Shown piece by piece: positions 41,638 to 53,472 of a stretch of 64,000 bases of DNA. Source of the DNA: Candidatus Providencia siddallii (GTDB lineage Bacteria; Pseudomonadota; Gammaproteobacteria; Enterobacterales; Enterobacteriaceae). Each line of letters starts with the position of its first letter. The first letter of the stretch is position 1. A program made the position numbers and the translations under genes. Under the pieces are notes generated by a model that saw nothing but the letters and a program-made list of their open reading frames with translations, was not told the DNA's origin and ran no database searches. The DNA is taken from NCBI RefSeq assembly GCF_964026685.1, contig NZ_OZ034688.1:62001-126000 (forward strand), read 5' to 3'.

Positions 41638-42345
41638 ATGAATCAATTTGATCAGCGTAATTATTCTATAATACAAAGAACTAATACAAGCGTTCAAGCA
41701 TTTATGTCGCAGGTGTATGGTTGGATGGTAGTTGGTTTATTGTTAACTGCTTTTGTAGCAATGTATGCTTTAAATACTAATATTTTTTTTACCATTGCAA
41801 CAAATAATTTTTTATTTTTTGGTATGTTGATAGCTGAATTTAGTTTAGTAATGTGTTTGTCGCTATTTTTACCAAAATTAAGCGCTGCGTTAGCAACTGG
41901 AATGTTCATGTTGTATTCTTTGTTAACTGGGTTAACAATTTCAATTACTCTTGCAATGTATACTGGTGAATCTATTACTAGCACGTTTGTAATTACATCT
42001 ATTATGTTTGCTTCTTTAAGTTTTTATGGATATGTTACTAAACGTAGTTTAACAGGTATAGGTAATTTTTTATTTATGGCACTTATAGGTATTACTGTAG
42101 CATCTATTGTTAATATTTGGTTGCAAAGTGCAGGTATATCTTGGATAATAAGTTTTATTGGTGTATTTTTATTTTCGGCGTTAACTGCGTATGATACACA
42201 AAAATTAAAAAATATTGGATTGCAGGTTGATGAAAATAATACAGAAACAATGCGTAAATATTCTATTGTTGGTGCATTATCTTTGTATTTAGATTTTATT
42301 AATCTTTTTTTAATGTTATTACGTATTGCTGATGACCGCAGATAA
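41638..42345 (+). CDS. ybhL: BAX-inhibitor-1 family inner-membrane protein YbhL
   Basis: TMBIM/BI-1 family membrane protein of unknown bacterial function; relatives are pH-sensitive calcium leak channels. It has 235 residues (E. coli YbhL 234) and about seven membrane segments. QVYGWMVVGLLLTAFVA, YGYVTKRSLTGIGNFLFMAL, LTAYDTQKLKNIG and the C-terminal YLDFINLFLMLLRI are close to YbhL. The paralogue YccA is shorter, and the position after the bio/moa region favours YbhL. Stop TAA, followed by a terminator. Retention in so reduced a genome suggests a useful role. Confidence 0.92.
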   Translation: MNQFDQRNYSIIQRTNTSVQAFMSQVYGWMVVGLLLTAFVAMYALNTNIFFTIATNNFLFFGMLIAEFSLVMCLSLFLPKLSAALATGMFMLYSLLTGLTISITLAMYTGESITSTFVITSIMFASLSFYGYVTKRSLTGIGNFLFMALIGITVASIVNIWLQSAGISWIISFIGVFLFSALTAYDTQKLKNIGLQVDENNTETMRKYSIVGALSLYLDFINLFLMLLRIADDRR

Positions 42346-42382
42346 TTATTTTATAATTTTATAGTGAGTTATATAAAAATTT

Positions 42383-42420
42383 TGCCGTTGTTATAAAATT
42401 TCTAGCAACGGCAGTTTTAA
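42383..42420 (+). terminator. Rho-independent terminator after ybhL
   Basis: TGCCGTTG (42383-42390) and CAACGGCA (42406-42413) form a perfect GC-containing stem, extendable inward by TTA/TAG pairs, followed by GTTTT. Located 38 bp after the ybhL stop; it insulates the rRNA unit. Confidence 0.85.
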
Positions 42421-42974
42421 TTAACATATTATATTATTAATATAATATGTTAATTAAAAAATTATAATAGATTTGTTAAGAATTTTTTTGTTGATTATAT
42501 ATTTTTATATAAAAATTAATTTTTAAATATTTTTATATTTTTGAGTATTATTTAGTAATTTTATATAAAATGGTTTTAAATTTAATTATTTAACTAAAAT
42601 TATGTTTTTTTATATATTATAAATATGTTAAAATTTAAGAAAATAAGAATATATTTAATATTAAAATATATTTATATTAAAAATAAAAAAGATCTTGACT
42701 ATTTATAAAAAAAGTATCATTATCGAAATAATGATATATATTTAAAAAGCTGATAAAAATGTATTTTAATATTTATATTATTGAAAAGTTATTGCTTGCA
42801 TTTGATGTATTTTTTTAATAATTCAGCGAAATTTAAATTTTTTTATATTTAAAAAAAACAATTGTAATATAATTTAAAGTAATTTGTTTTTATTTTAAAA
42901 TATGTGTAATATTTTAGCTATTAATTGTTTTGTTTTTAGTATAAAAGTGAAAGAAAAAGCATAGTTTTATATTT
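42421..42974. other. Spacer ahead of tRNA-Glu-23S-5S; no 16S gene
   Basis: 554 bp with no gene. It is far too short for 16S rRNA and carries none of its conserved sequences. A possible promoter is TTGACT at 42695-42700 with CATTAT at 42718-42723 (17-bp spacing), which would leave a leader of about 245 bases; weak evidence. Confidence 0.6.
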
Positions 42975-43050
42975 GTCCCCTTCGTCTAGAGGACAAGGAC
43001 ACTGCCCTTTCACGGCGGCAACAGGGGTTCAAATCCCCTAGGGGACGCCA
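42975..43050 (+). tRNA. tRNA-Glu (anticodon UUC)
   Basis: 76 bases: acceptor GTCCCCT/AGGGGAC, anticodon loop CTTTCAC (anticodon TTC), T-arm GGGTTCAAATCCC, discriminator G and an encoded CCA. Nearly identical to E. coli gltT-type tRNA-Glu, which in E. coli lies in the 16S-23S spacer. Here it leads the 23S-5S transcript. It is the only one of the four tRNA genes in the window that encodes its CCA. Confidence 0.97.
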
Positions 43051-43086
43051 ATTTAATTAATGAATTAATATAAGTAAAATGTTTTA

Positions 43087-43100
43087 TGTTCTTTAACAAT
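43087..43100 (+). promoter_or_regulatory. boxA-like antitermination element
   Basis: TGTTCTTTAACAAT resembles the rRNA boxA consensus (TGCTCTTTAACA) recognised by NusB-NusE. It lies between tRNA-Glu and the 23S gene, where E. coli rrn operons also have a spacer boxA. Function inferred from sequence and position. Confidence 0.65.
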
Positions 43101-43199
43101 ATAAAAATTAACAATTTATAGTTATTAATATTTGTAAATTGTTTGAATCTCTCAAGTCAAAAAAATAAAAAGATGTATTGTTTTAATAAAAACAATTAG

Positions 43200-46178
<2,979 letters not shown>

Positions 46179-46213
46179 TTAAAATAATTTTAAATTAAAA
46201 CTATAAATTAAGT

Positions 46214-46333
46214 TATCTGGCGGTTATAGCGCGGTGGTACCACCTGAATCCATACCGAACTCAGAAGTGAAACGCCGAGGCACCGATGGTAGTATAAGGT
46301 CTTCTTATGTGAGAGTAGGGAACTGCCAGATCT
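46214..46333 (+). rRNA. rrf: 5S ribosomal RNA
   Basis: 120 bases, close to E. coli 5S: TCTGGCGGTTATAGCGCGGTGG, CCGAACTCAGAAGTGAAACGCC, GATGGTAGT and GAGAGTAGGGAACTGCCAGA; the ends pair (TATCTGGC with GCCAGAT). Starts 51 bp after 23S on the same transcript. Confidence 0.97.
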
Positions 46334-46502
46334 TATAAATAAAATTTATTATATTTTTATATTGTAAATTGTAATATATAATATAATTATTTTATAGTTT
46401 AAAATTATAAGTTATTTTTTTATGAGAGTTGTATTTGTATTTTTTTATCAATTTATGTAAAAATAATTAAGATTTATATAATATTTATTTTAAAAAGTAC
46501 TT

Positions 46503-46540
46503 AAAGCACTTACTTTTATAAGGTAGGTGTTTTGTTTTTT
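46503..46540 (+). terminator. Probable terminator of the rRNA transcript
   Basis: AAAGCACTTAC (46503-46513) pairs with GTAGGTGTTTT (46523-46533) with two G-U pairs, around a nine-base loop and followed by GTTTTTT. Located 170 bp after 5S. The rest of 46334-46645 holds no recognisable gene. Confidence 0.65.
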
Positions 46541-46645
46541 AAAATTAGATAGTTATATAATTTATGGTTTTTTAATATTAAAAAAAAATAAAAATATTTT
46601 AAATAATATATAAGTTTATTGATGTAAATCCTTTAGGTATTATTT

Positions 46646-47305
46646 TTGTCAAATAAAAATCTTATTATACGTAAACTTGGGGTTATACCTTATCAAGTAA
46701 TTTTAAGTTCAATGCATAAATTTATTAAATGTAGAACTATATATACTTGTGATGAATTATGGTTTTTAGAACATCATTGTGTGTTTACTCAAGGTAAGTC
46801 TAGTAAACCAGAACATATTTTAAAAAATGAAAATATTCCAATTGTTCAAAGTGATCGAGGTGGTAAAACAACATACCATGGACCTGGTCAACAAATTATA
46901 TATGTTATGTTAGATATAAAACGCCTTGGAATTAATATAAAAGAATTGATGAATATTCTTGAAAATGTCATTATAGAAACATTAAAATATTTTAGTATTG
47001 AATCTCATTTAATTTCTAATGCACCAGGGGTTTATATTAATGGTGAAAAAATCTGTTCAGTAGGTTTACGTGTTAGACATGGTTATACTTTTCATGGAAT
47101 AGCATTGAATATAAATATGGATTTAAATCCTTTTAATTACATTATTCCTTGTGGTTTTAATAAATTAAAAATGACACAGCTTAGTTTATTTAAACCGAAA
47201 ATATTATTAAGTGATGTATATCCCATATTAATTAAATATTTTTATAAAAAATTAAGTTTTTATTTTTGTTATGATAAAAAAATATTATTAAATTTTATTT
47301 TTTAA
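46646..47305 (+). CDS. lipB: Octanoyltransferase LipB
   Basis: Transfers octanoate from ACP to lipoyl domains such as that of SucB. It has 219 residues (E. coli 213). VIRKLG-like N-terminus, [42 protein letters not shown], and the catalytic cysteine in IIPCGFN near residue 172. The start is TTG at 46646, the only reasonable one before the conserved N-terminus; TTTAGG lies upstream. Stop TAA. lipA follows 13 bp later; E. coli has lipB and lipA neighbouring with one gene between. Confidence 0.93.
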   Translation: MSNKNLIIRKLGVIPYQVILSSMHKFIKCRTIYTCDELWFLEHHCVFTQGKSSKPEHILKNENIPIVQSDRGGKTTYHGPGQQIIYVMLDIKRLGINIKELMNILENVIIETLKYFSIESHLISNAPGVYINGEKICSVGLRVRHGYTFHGIALNINMDLNPFNYIIPCGFNKLKMTQLSLFKPKILLSDVYPILIKYFYKKLSFYFCYDKKILLNFIF

Positions 47306-47318
47306 AATTGAGAATTTT

Positions 47319-48275
47319 ATGAATAAATTATTTCAGATAATAAATCAAAATCATAAATCTAATAAAAATAATAAATATAAGATTAAAGATAAAAACATAG
47401 AACAAAAAGAAATATTATGTAAGCCTTATTGGCTGAAAATTAAATTACCTTTAGATTATTCATATATTAAAAATATTAAATTAATAATGAAAAAAAATGG
47501 TATTAATTCTGTATGTGAAAAAGCTTTATGTCCTAATATTTCAGAATGTTTTAATAATAATACAGCATCTTTTATGATTTTAGGAACGATTTGTACACGT
47601 CGTTGTCAATTTTGTAATGTAAATCATGGTCGTCCTAATTTACCTGATATTAATGAACCTGAAAATTTATCGAAAACTATAAAAGAAATGAAATTAAAAT
47701 ATGTTGTTATCACTTCAGTGAATCGTGATGATTTATATGATGGTGGTGCTCAACATTTTGCTAATTGTATAAAATTAATAAGAAAAGAAAATTTATCAAT
47801 AAAAATTGAAATTTTAGTTCCAGATTTTAAAAAATGTGGGGAATTAGCGTTAAATATATTAACTATGAATCCTCCAGATATTTTTAATCATAATATTGAA
47901 ACTGTTCCAAGAATTTATCGTTATGTTCGCTCAGGTGCTAATTATAATTGGTCTTTAAATTTATTAAAAAATTTTAAAACATTAAATCCTAATATTATAA
48001 CAAAGTCTGGGATTATTGTTGGATTAGGTGAAACAAATGAAGAAATTTTTAATGTTATGAATGATTTATATAATAATGGTGTTAGTATGTTAACTGTTGG
48101 ACAATATTTACAACCAAGTCGTTATCATCTGCCTGTTCTTCGTTATTTAAATATTAATGAATTTAATGAAATCAAAAAAAAGGCTATTGATATTGGTTTT
48201 TCATATGTAGCATGTGGTCCTTTTGTAAGATCTTCTTATCATGCTGAACTTCAAGCAAAAGGTAAAGAAATTTAA
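47319..48275 (+). CDS. lipA: Lipoyl synthase LipA
   Basis: Radical-SAM enzyme inserting two sulfurs into octanoylated proteins. It has 318 residues (E. coli 321). Auxiliary-cluster cysteines are in [12 protein letters not shown] near 68-79, the radical-SAM motif CTRRCQFC near 94-101, and GLGETNEE and [10 protein letters not shown] toward the C-terminus; the last carries the cluster-binding serine (RSSYHA). Stop TAA. Co-directional with lipB; the pair explains how the SucB lipoyl domain is modified. Confidence 0.96.
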   Translation: MNKLFQIINQNHKSNKNNKYKIKDKNIEQKEILCKPYWLKIKLPLDYSYIKNIKLIMKKNGINSVCEKALCPNISECFNNNTASFMILGTICTRRCQFCNVNHGRPNLPDINEPENLSKTIKEMKLKYVVITSVNRDDLYDGGAQHFANCIKLIRKENLSIKIEILVPDFKKCGELALNILTMNPPDIFNHNIETVPRIYRYVRSGANYNWSLNLLKNFKTLNPNIITKSGIIVGLGETNEEIFNVMNDLYNNGVSMLTVGQYLQPSRYHLPVLRYLNINEFNEIKKKAIDIGFSYVACGPFVRSSYHAELQAKGKEI

Positions 48276-48361
48276 AATTAATTTTTAAATTTTCTTGAAA
48301 AATTATTAAATTAATATTGTTAATTTTTTAGTTTTTTAATATTTATAGAATTTTAATTCTA

Positions 48362-49588
48362 ATGTATTCTAAATTAAAAATTTCATTAAAAAAAAATGTA
48401 TTTGTTGCAGCAATTGATCGTATTAAATGGTTATTTAAAACATTTGAACAAATTAATTTATCATTTTCAGGAGGTAAAGATTCGACTGTTTTATTTCATT
48501 TAATTGCTTCGATTGCTAAAAAATATAATAAAAAATTTAATGTTATGTTTATAGATTGGGAAGTGCAGTATTCAGCTACTATAGAACATATCAAAAAGAT
48601 GAAAATTTTATATAAAGATTGTGTTAAACAATTTTATTGGATTGCTTTACCAATAAGTGCTGAAAGTGGTATTTCTCAATATGAAACTATGTGGACAGCT
48701 TGGGATCCTAATAAAAAATGGATTCGACAACCGCCAAAATGTGCTATTACAGATCATAATTTCTTTCCTTTTTATCATCAAAAAATAATTTTTGAAGATT
48801 TTACATCTGCTTTTAATCAATGGATTACTAAAAATTATTCTAGTTCAGTTATATTATTAGGCATTCGTGCTGATGAATCGTTAAATCGTTTTTTTGCTAT
48901 TAGTAATAATAGGAAATTACGTTATGCCGATAATGTTCCATGAACAACTGCTTCTCCAGAAGGATTTTATTATATGGCTTATCCTATTTATGATTGGCAT
49001 GTAAAAGATATTTGAACATATATTTCACGAAATAAACTTCAATATAATTCTATTTATGATTTAATGCAGCAAGCTGGCGTTAGTTTAAATAAAATGCGTA
49101 TATGTGAACCATTTGGACCAGAACAACGTAAAGGATTATGGTTGTATCATGTTCTTGAACCAGATACATGGAATTTAGCTTGCGAAAGAGTTAGTGGTGC
49201 TGATTCTGGTATGTTATATACAAATCCAAGAAATAAAATGGAATTTTTTGGTTCTAAAAAAATCAGTAAACCAGAACATCATACTTGAAAAACTTATGCT
49301 AATTTTTTATTATGTAGTTTACCAGAAAAAACTGCAGAACATTATAAAAATAAAATATCTATTTATTTACGTTGGTATTTTAAACATGGATATCCTAATG
49401 ATATACCTGATGAACAGTATAATGATACTAATAGTAAAGAAATACCTTCTTGGCGTAGAATTTGTAAAACTATTTTACGTAATGATTTTTGGTGTCGTTC
49501 TTTGTCTTTTAGTCCGACAAAATCAAGTTGTTATGAACGTTATTTTAAATTTATACAAAAAAAACGAAAAGATTGGAAAATTATTTAA
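48362..49588 (+). CDS. ybdN: PAPS-reductase-like protein YbdN (DUF3440), three UGA read as Trp
   Basis: One frame of 408 residues (E. coli YbdN about 406). An N-terminal ATP-pyrophosphatase/PAPS-reductase-type domain with the PP-loop FSGGKDS near residue 40, then WTAWDPNKKW, LLGIRADESLNRF, PIYDWHVKDIW, and a C-terminal DUF3440 part with YLRWY and WRRICKTILRND. TGA codons at 48941-48943 (194), 49013-49015 (218) and 49286-49288 (309) fall at VP-W-TT, DI-W-TY and HT-W-KT. Stop TAA. The biochemical function is unknown; IbrA-like relatives pair with a ParB-like YbdM/IbrB, which is not next to it here. Near lipA as broadly in E. coli. Confidence 0.9.
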
Positions 49589-49648
49589 TTTTTAAAAAAA
49601 ATAAATATATTTATAATTATATAGTATTTTGTATTTTTTATTTTGTAA

Positions 49649-50362
49649 TTATGTGATATATAAAAGTGAAGATAAATGATGAATTTCAACATGTGGTATA
49701 CAAATATTTTTTGTATTTATTAGTTTTTTTTTGTTTGAATTTATCCAGCATGCTTGCATACCACTATTAATAGCTCCTTTTATATCAGTGATTAAATTAT
49801 CACCAACATGAAGAATAAATTTAGGTTCTATTCCTAGTTGTTTTGTAGCTAATAGATACATATCTTTTGATGGTTTTAAACGGCCATTAATACCAGCTTT
49901 TAATACGAATTGAAAATATTTATCTAATCCGAAAATTTTTGGATCTGCATTTCCATTAGTAATAGCAACTAAAGGAAATTTTTTTACTAATTTTTCTAGA
50001 ATTATATATGTTGATTCTGGTATATTAATTTGATTACGCCAAAATGTAAATTTAGACATAATTTCGTTAGTTCCTTTTATGGTTTTTTCATGATTATAAC
50101 CATATTTATAAAACATCATTTCAGTCGATAATCTTCTAAGTTCAGTAATATCATGAGATATTTCAGGTATTTGTTTTTTTATTATTTTGCGAAATTTGTG
50201 TAAATCATTATTATTGATATTATTAAAACGAGTATCATATTTACGAATAAAAAGTAAAAGTTTTTCTTCTGTTTTATATATCACAGAATGATTTTCATAT
50301 AACGTATCATCAAGATCAAATGTTATTGCTTTAATTGGGGTTAATATACGATAAAAATACAT
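49649..50362 (-). CDS. yigB: HAD phosphatase YigB (riboflavin-pathway phosphatase)
   Basis: Haloacid-dehalogenase hydrolase; in E. coli YigB can dephosphorylate 5-amino-6-(5-phosphoribitylamino)uracil in riboflavin synthesis. It has 237 residues (E. coli 238). HAD motif I FDLDDTLYEN near residue 17, motif II AITNGNADP, motif III lysine in LKPSKDMY, motif IV HVGDNLITDIKGA. Stop TAA. It lies downstream of dapF; yigA and xerC, which separate them in E. coli, are deleted. Confidence 0.9.
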   Translation of the reverse strand: MYFYRILTPIKAITFDLDDTLYENHSVIYKTEEKLLLFIRKYDTRFNNINNNDLHKFRKIIKKQIPEISHDITELRRLSTEMMFYKYGYNHEKTIKGTNEIMSKFTFWRNQINIPESTYIILEKLVKKFPLVAITNGNADPKIFGLDKYFQFVLKAGINGRLKPSKDMYLLATKQLGIEPKFILHVGDNLITDIKGAINSGMQACWINSNKKKLINTKNICIPHVEIHHLSSLLYIT

Positions 50363-50498
50363 TAATTTTCCATTTTTTTATTTTTAAATATATAATAATA
50401 TAAAATTTATTTTCTACAATATTAAAAATAGTTTTGTAAAAAAATAAATATATGTATAAATTAATAATTAAAATTTATATTAATAAACAAAATTAAAA

Positions 50499-51323
50499 TT
50501 ATATATTTATAATACCGTTATAAACATGAACAGCTGGTCCTCTCATATATAAAGGACTACCATAACCATTTCAATTAATATTTAAAGTTCCTCCTGTTAA
50601 ATCTACTTGTACATTATTTTTAAGTAATTTTTGATTAATCCCAACTGCTACTGCAGCGCAAGCTCCAGTCCCGCAAGCTAAAGTTTCTCCAACACCACGT
50701 TCATATACTCGTAAACGAATATGTGAAGAATTTATTATTTCCATAAAATCAACGTTTGTGTAATTTGGAAAACGTTCATGAATTTCTAATTTAGAAGCAA
50801 TATTTTTTATTTCAATTGCATATAAATTTTTTACTTGTATGACACAATGAGGATTACCTATAGATACAACACCGCATATTATTGTACGATTTTTTATTTT
50901 AATAATGTATCTTTTTTCTTTTTTTTTAGCATAAAATGGAATTGTTTTAGGGTTAAAATTAGGCTCACCCATATTTACATTAATATCGTTATTATTATTT
51001 ATTGTTATTAATATATTACCAGATTTCGTGCTTGCTTTTATTTTTTTTTTGTTAGTAAGTTTATTAAGATGTACAAAATATGCAAAACATCTTGCTCCGT
51101 TTCCGCATTGTGATGCTTCTGTTCCATTTGCATTAAAAATACGATAATGAAAATCAATATTAGGATCATAAGGTGGTTCGATTAATAATAATTGATCAAA
51201 ACCAATTCCTGTATGTCTATTTGAAAGATTAGATATTATTTTAGGAGATAAATGTACGTTTTGTGTAATAGCATTTATGATCATAAAATCATTTCCTAAT
51301 CCATGCATTTTAGAAAATTGCAT
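50499..51323 (-). CDS. dapF: Diaminopimelate epimerase, one UGA read as Trp
   Basis: Cofactor-independent racemisation of LL- to meso-diaminopimelate for peptidoglycan and lysine. One frame of 274 residues, as in E. coli. [12 protein letters not shown] opens the protein; the catalytic cysteines lie in [10 protein letters not shown] and [14 protein letters not shown] at 50571-50573 (codon 251) gives [25 protein letters not shown]. coli has LDIAWKG at that place, then the same C-terminal motif. Stopping at the TGA would drop 24 conserved residues. Stop TAA. Confidence 0.95.
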
Positions 51324-51515
51324 TTTTACCTCATATGTTATTTAATAATTATAATTAATAAAAATATTATTTTTTTATAATTATATATTTATTAAATTAT
51401 ATTAATAATTTATTTTCGTAAACGTTAAAAATATTTTTTATAAAAGATTATGTTTATTAAATATGATTTTAATATTTTTATATATTATAAAAATATAATA
51501 ATTTTATATAAAATA

Positions 51516-52757
51516 TTAATTTTTATTAATTGTTTTATCTTTTTTATAAAAATAATCTTTTATTCCATAAAAAATAGATTTAGCTAATTGTTTTTGAAAA
51601 AATTTTTTTTTAAGTTTTTTTTCTTCATTTGTGTTGCTAATAAATGCTGTTTCAATTAAAATTGATGGTATTTCTGGTGATTTAAGAATTAAGAATCCTG
51701 CTTGATCTACTTTGTTTTTATGTAATTTATTAATTTTGCTTATGTATTTTAGTATTTCATTACCAAATTTTAAACTATCGTTAATTGTAGCAGTTTGAAC
51801 AAGATCAATTATCGTATGATCTAAATAAATATCTCCACTTTTGTTTATATTAGAAATAAAATTAAAATTGTTTTGGGTTTTAGCTAAATAACTTGCTGTG
51901 TTGCTTGTTGCACCTTTTTTTGATAAAGCAAAAATTGAAGATCCTTTAGCTAATGGATTTATATAAGCATCTGCATGTATAGAAATTAATAAATCTGCAT
52001 GTATTTTTTGCGCAATTTTTAATCTTTCATTTAGAGATATAAAAATATCTTTGTTTCGTGTCATATAAGATTTTATTTTAGGTTCTTTATAAATTAAAAA
52101 ATTTAGATAACTAGCTATTTGTAATACTATATCTTTTTCATAAGTTTTATTTTTTCCGATTGCACCGGTATCTATCCCTCCATGACCTGGATCGATTACA
52201 ACGATAAATGAATTTTTATTTGTTGTGTTATTTTTTAATATGTTAAAGTTTTGTTTTTTTAAGATTTTTTTATCATATTCATTAAATATTGTTTCTGATA
52301 AATTATTTTTTTTAAAATAAAAATCTAATACTAATCTATGATTAAATTTAGAAAAAGGTAAGATTTGAAAAAAGTGTATAGAAACTTTATTTTTTAATTC
52401 AAAAACAATACGAATTTTTTTTTTATTAAACTGTCCAATTCTAATTAATTGTATATGTTGATTATTATTTTGAATTTGAGTCGTAATTTGTTTTAAAATA
52501 GAATTTAACTTGATTTTTTCTAAATCAATAATAATGCGTTTAGGATTATCTAGAATAAATTGTTTATATTTTAATTTAATATCAGATTCAAATGTAATAC
52601 GAGTATAATTTAATGTTTGATATGTACGTGTTGCAATGATATCATCGCTTTTAGCAAAATTGAATGGAATTATATTTAATATTATAATTATAATTGTTTT
52701 TTTTGAAATGTTGTACATTGAAAAAATATATTTTTTGAATTTCATTAATAATTCCAT
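51516..52757 (-). CDS. amiC: N-acetylmuramoyl-L-alanine amidase AmiC
   Basis: Periplasmic zinc amidase that cleaves septal peptidoglycan for daughter-cell separation. It has 413 residues from the first ATG (E. coli 417); an ATG four codons later is also possible. An AMIN domain (about 40-155) is followed by amidase_3 (about 185-405) with zinc ligands in DPGHGGIDTG, KTYEKD and SIHADA, and the catalytic Glu in LIETAFISN. YLDHTIIDLVQ and INKLHKNKVDQAGF favour AmiC over AmiA/AmiB. The N-terminus has a hydrophobic Sec-like signal but no twin-arginine motif, unlike E. coli AmiC. Stop TAA. Confidence 0.92.
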   Translation of the reverse strand: MELLMKFKKYIFSMYNISKKTIIIIILNIIPFNFAKSDDIIATRTYQTLNYTRITFESDIKLKYKQFILDNPKRIIIDLEKIKLNSILKQITTQIQNNNQHIQLIRIGQFNKKKIRIVFELKNKVSIHFFQILPFSKFNHRLVLDFYFKKNNLSETIFNEYDKKILKKQNFNILKNNTTNKNSFIVVIDPGHGGIDTGAIGKNKTYEKDIVLQIASYLNFLIYKEPKIKSYMTRNKDIFISLNERLKIAQKIHADLLISIHADAYINPLAKGSSIFALSKKGATSNTASYLAKTQNNFNFISNINKSGDIYLDHTIIDLVQTATINDSLKFGNEILKYISKINKLHKNKVDQAGFLILKSPEIPSILIETAFISNTNEEKKLKKKFFQKQLAKSIFYGIKDYFYKKDKTINKN

Positions 52758-53472
52758 GTTTTTACATTAAATATTTTTTTAAAAATAAACTAATTAGTTT
52801 TATTAATTTTTTATAAAAAATATATTATTATTTAAATTTATTTTTAAAAATTTTATTTAAATAATCTTTAATATTTTAAAAAAAATTAAAAATATGTTTT
52901 TTATTTTTTTTGTTTTTTTTTTTTTTTTTTTTTTTTGCGATAAATAATCTTTTAAGTAAAAAAATATAAAGAATTATTTTTTTAGAATATTTATTAATTT
53001 TAATATAATAATAAATTATTTTTTATAAAATAATATTTTAAGTTGTTTTTTTATAAAATTTTATTAAAAAAATAATGTATTGTTGTTATAAAAATAAATA
53101 TAAATTTAAATGTTTTAATAGAGTTATAAAATTATATAAAATAATATATGTATAAATGTTGTTTTATATAATTTTGTAATTTTTTAAAAGTATATTTTTA
53201 TATAAATTTTATATTTTTATTATAAATTATTAATAAGATTTTTTATATTTTTAAGATATATATAAATAATGTTATTTTTTTATAATTTTATGATTTTTTT
53301 ATTTTAATTTTTATAAAAATTATGTTTTTTTATTGGTAATTTTAAATAAAAATATAGTATGTTTTACTTAAAAATAGTTAATTTAAATAATAAAAAAAAT
53401 TTTATAATTTTTATATAAAATTAAATTTATTTTTAATATTAAATAATTTTATAATCATTAATTATATTTATT
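52758..53472. other. Gene-free spacer at the ancestral recB/recD/argA locus
   Basis: 715 bp of A/T sequence between amiC and recC. In E. coli argA, recD, recB and ptrA fill this interval. No fragment of them is recognisable. Confidence 0.65.
52913..52936. repeat. 24-nt poly-T run
   Basis: An uninterrupted run of 24 T in the amiC-recC spacer, the longest homopolymer seen in the window. Likely polymorphic in length within the symbiont population and error-prone in sequencing. Confidence 0.85.

Noticed and set aside
41638-42345. YccA instead of YbhL
   Set aside because: Length (235) and sequence fit YbhL better and the position after the biotin region matches ybhL.
49194-49595. 133-aa ORF after ybdN
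   Set aside because: It runs in another frame over the ybdN C-terminus, which is clearly coding in the ybdN frame once UGA is Trp.
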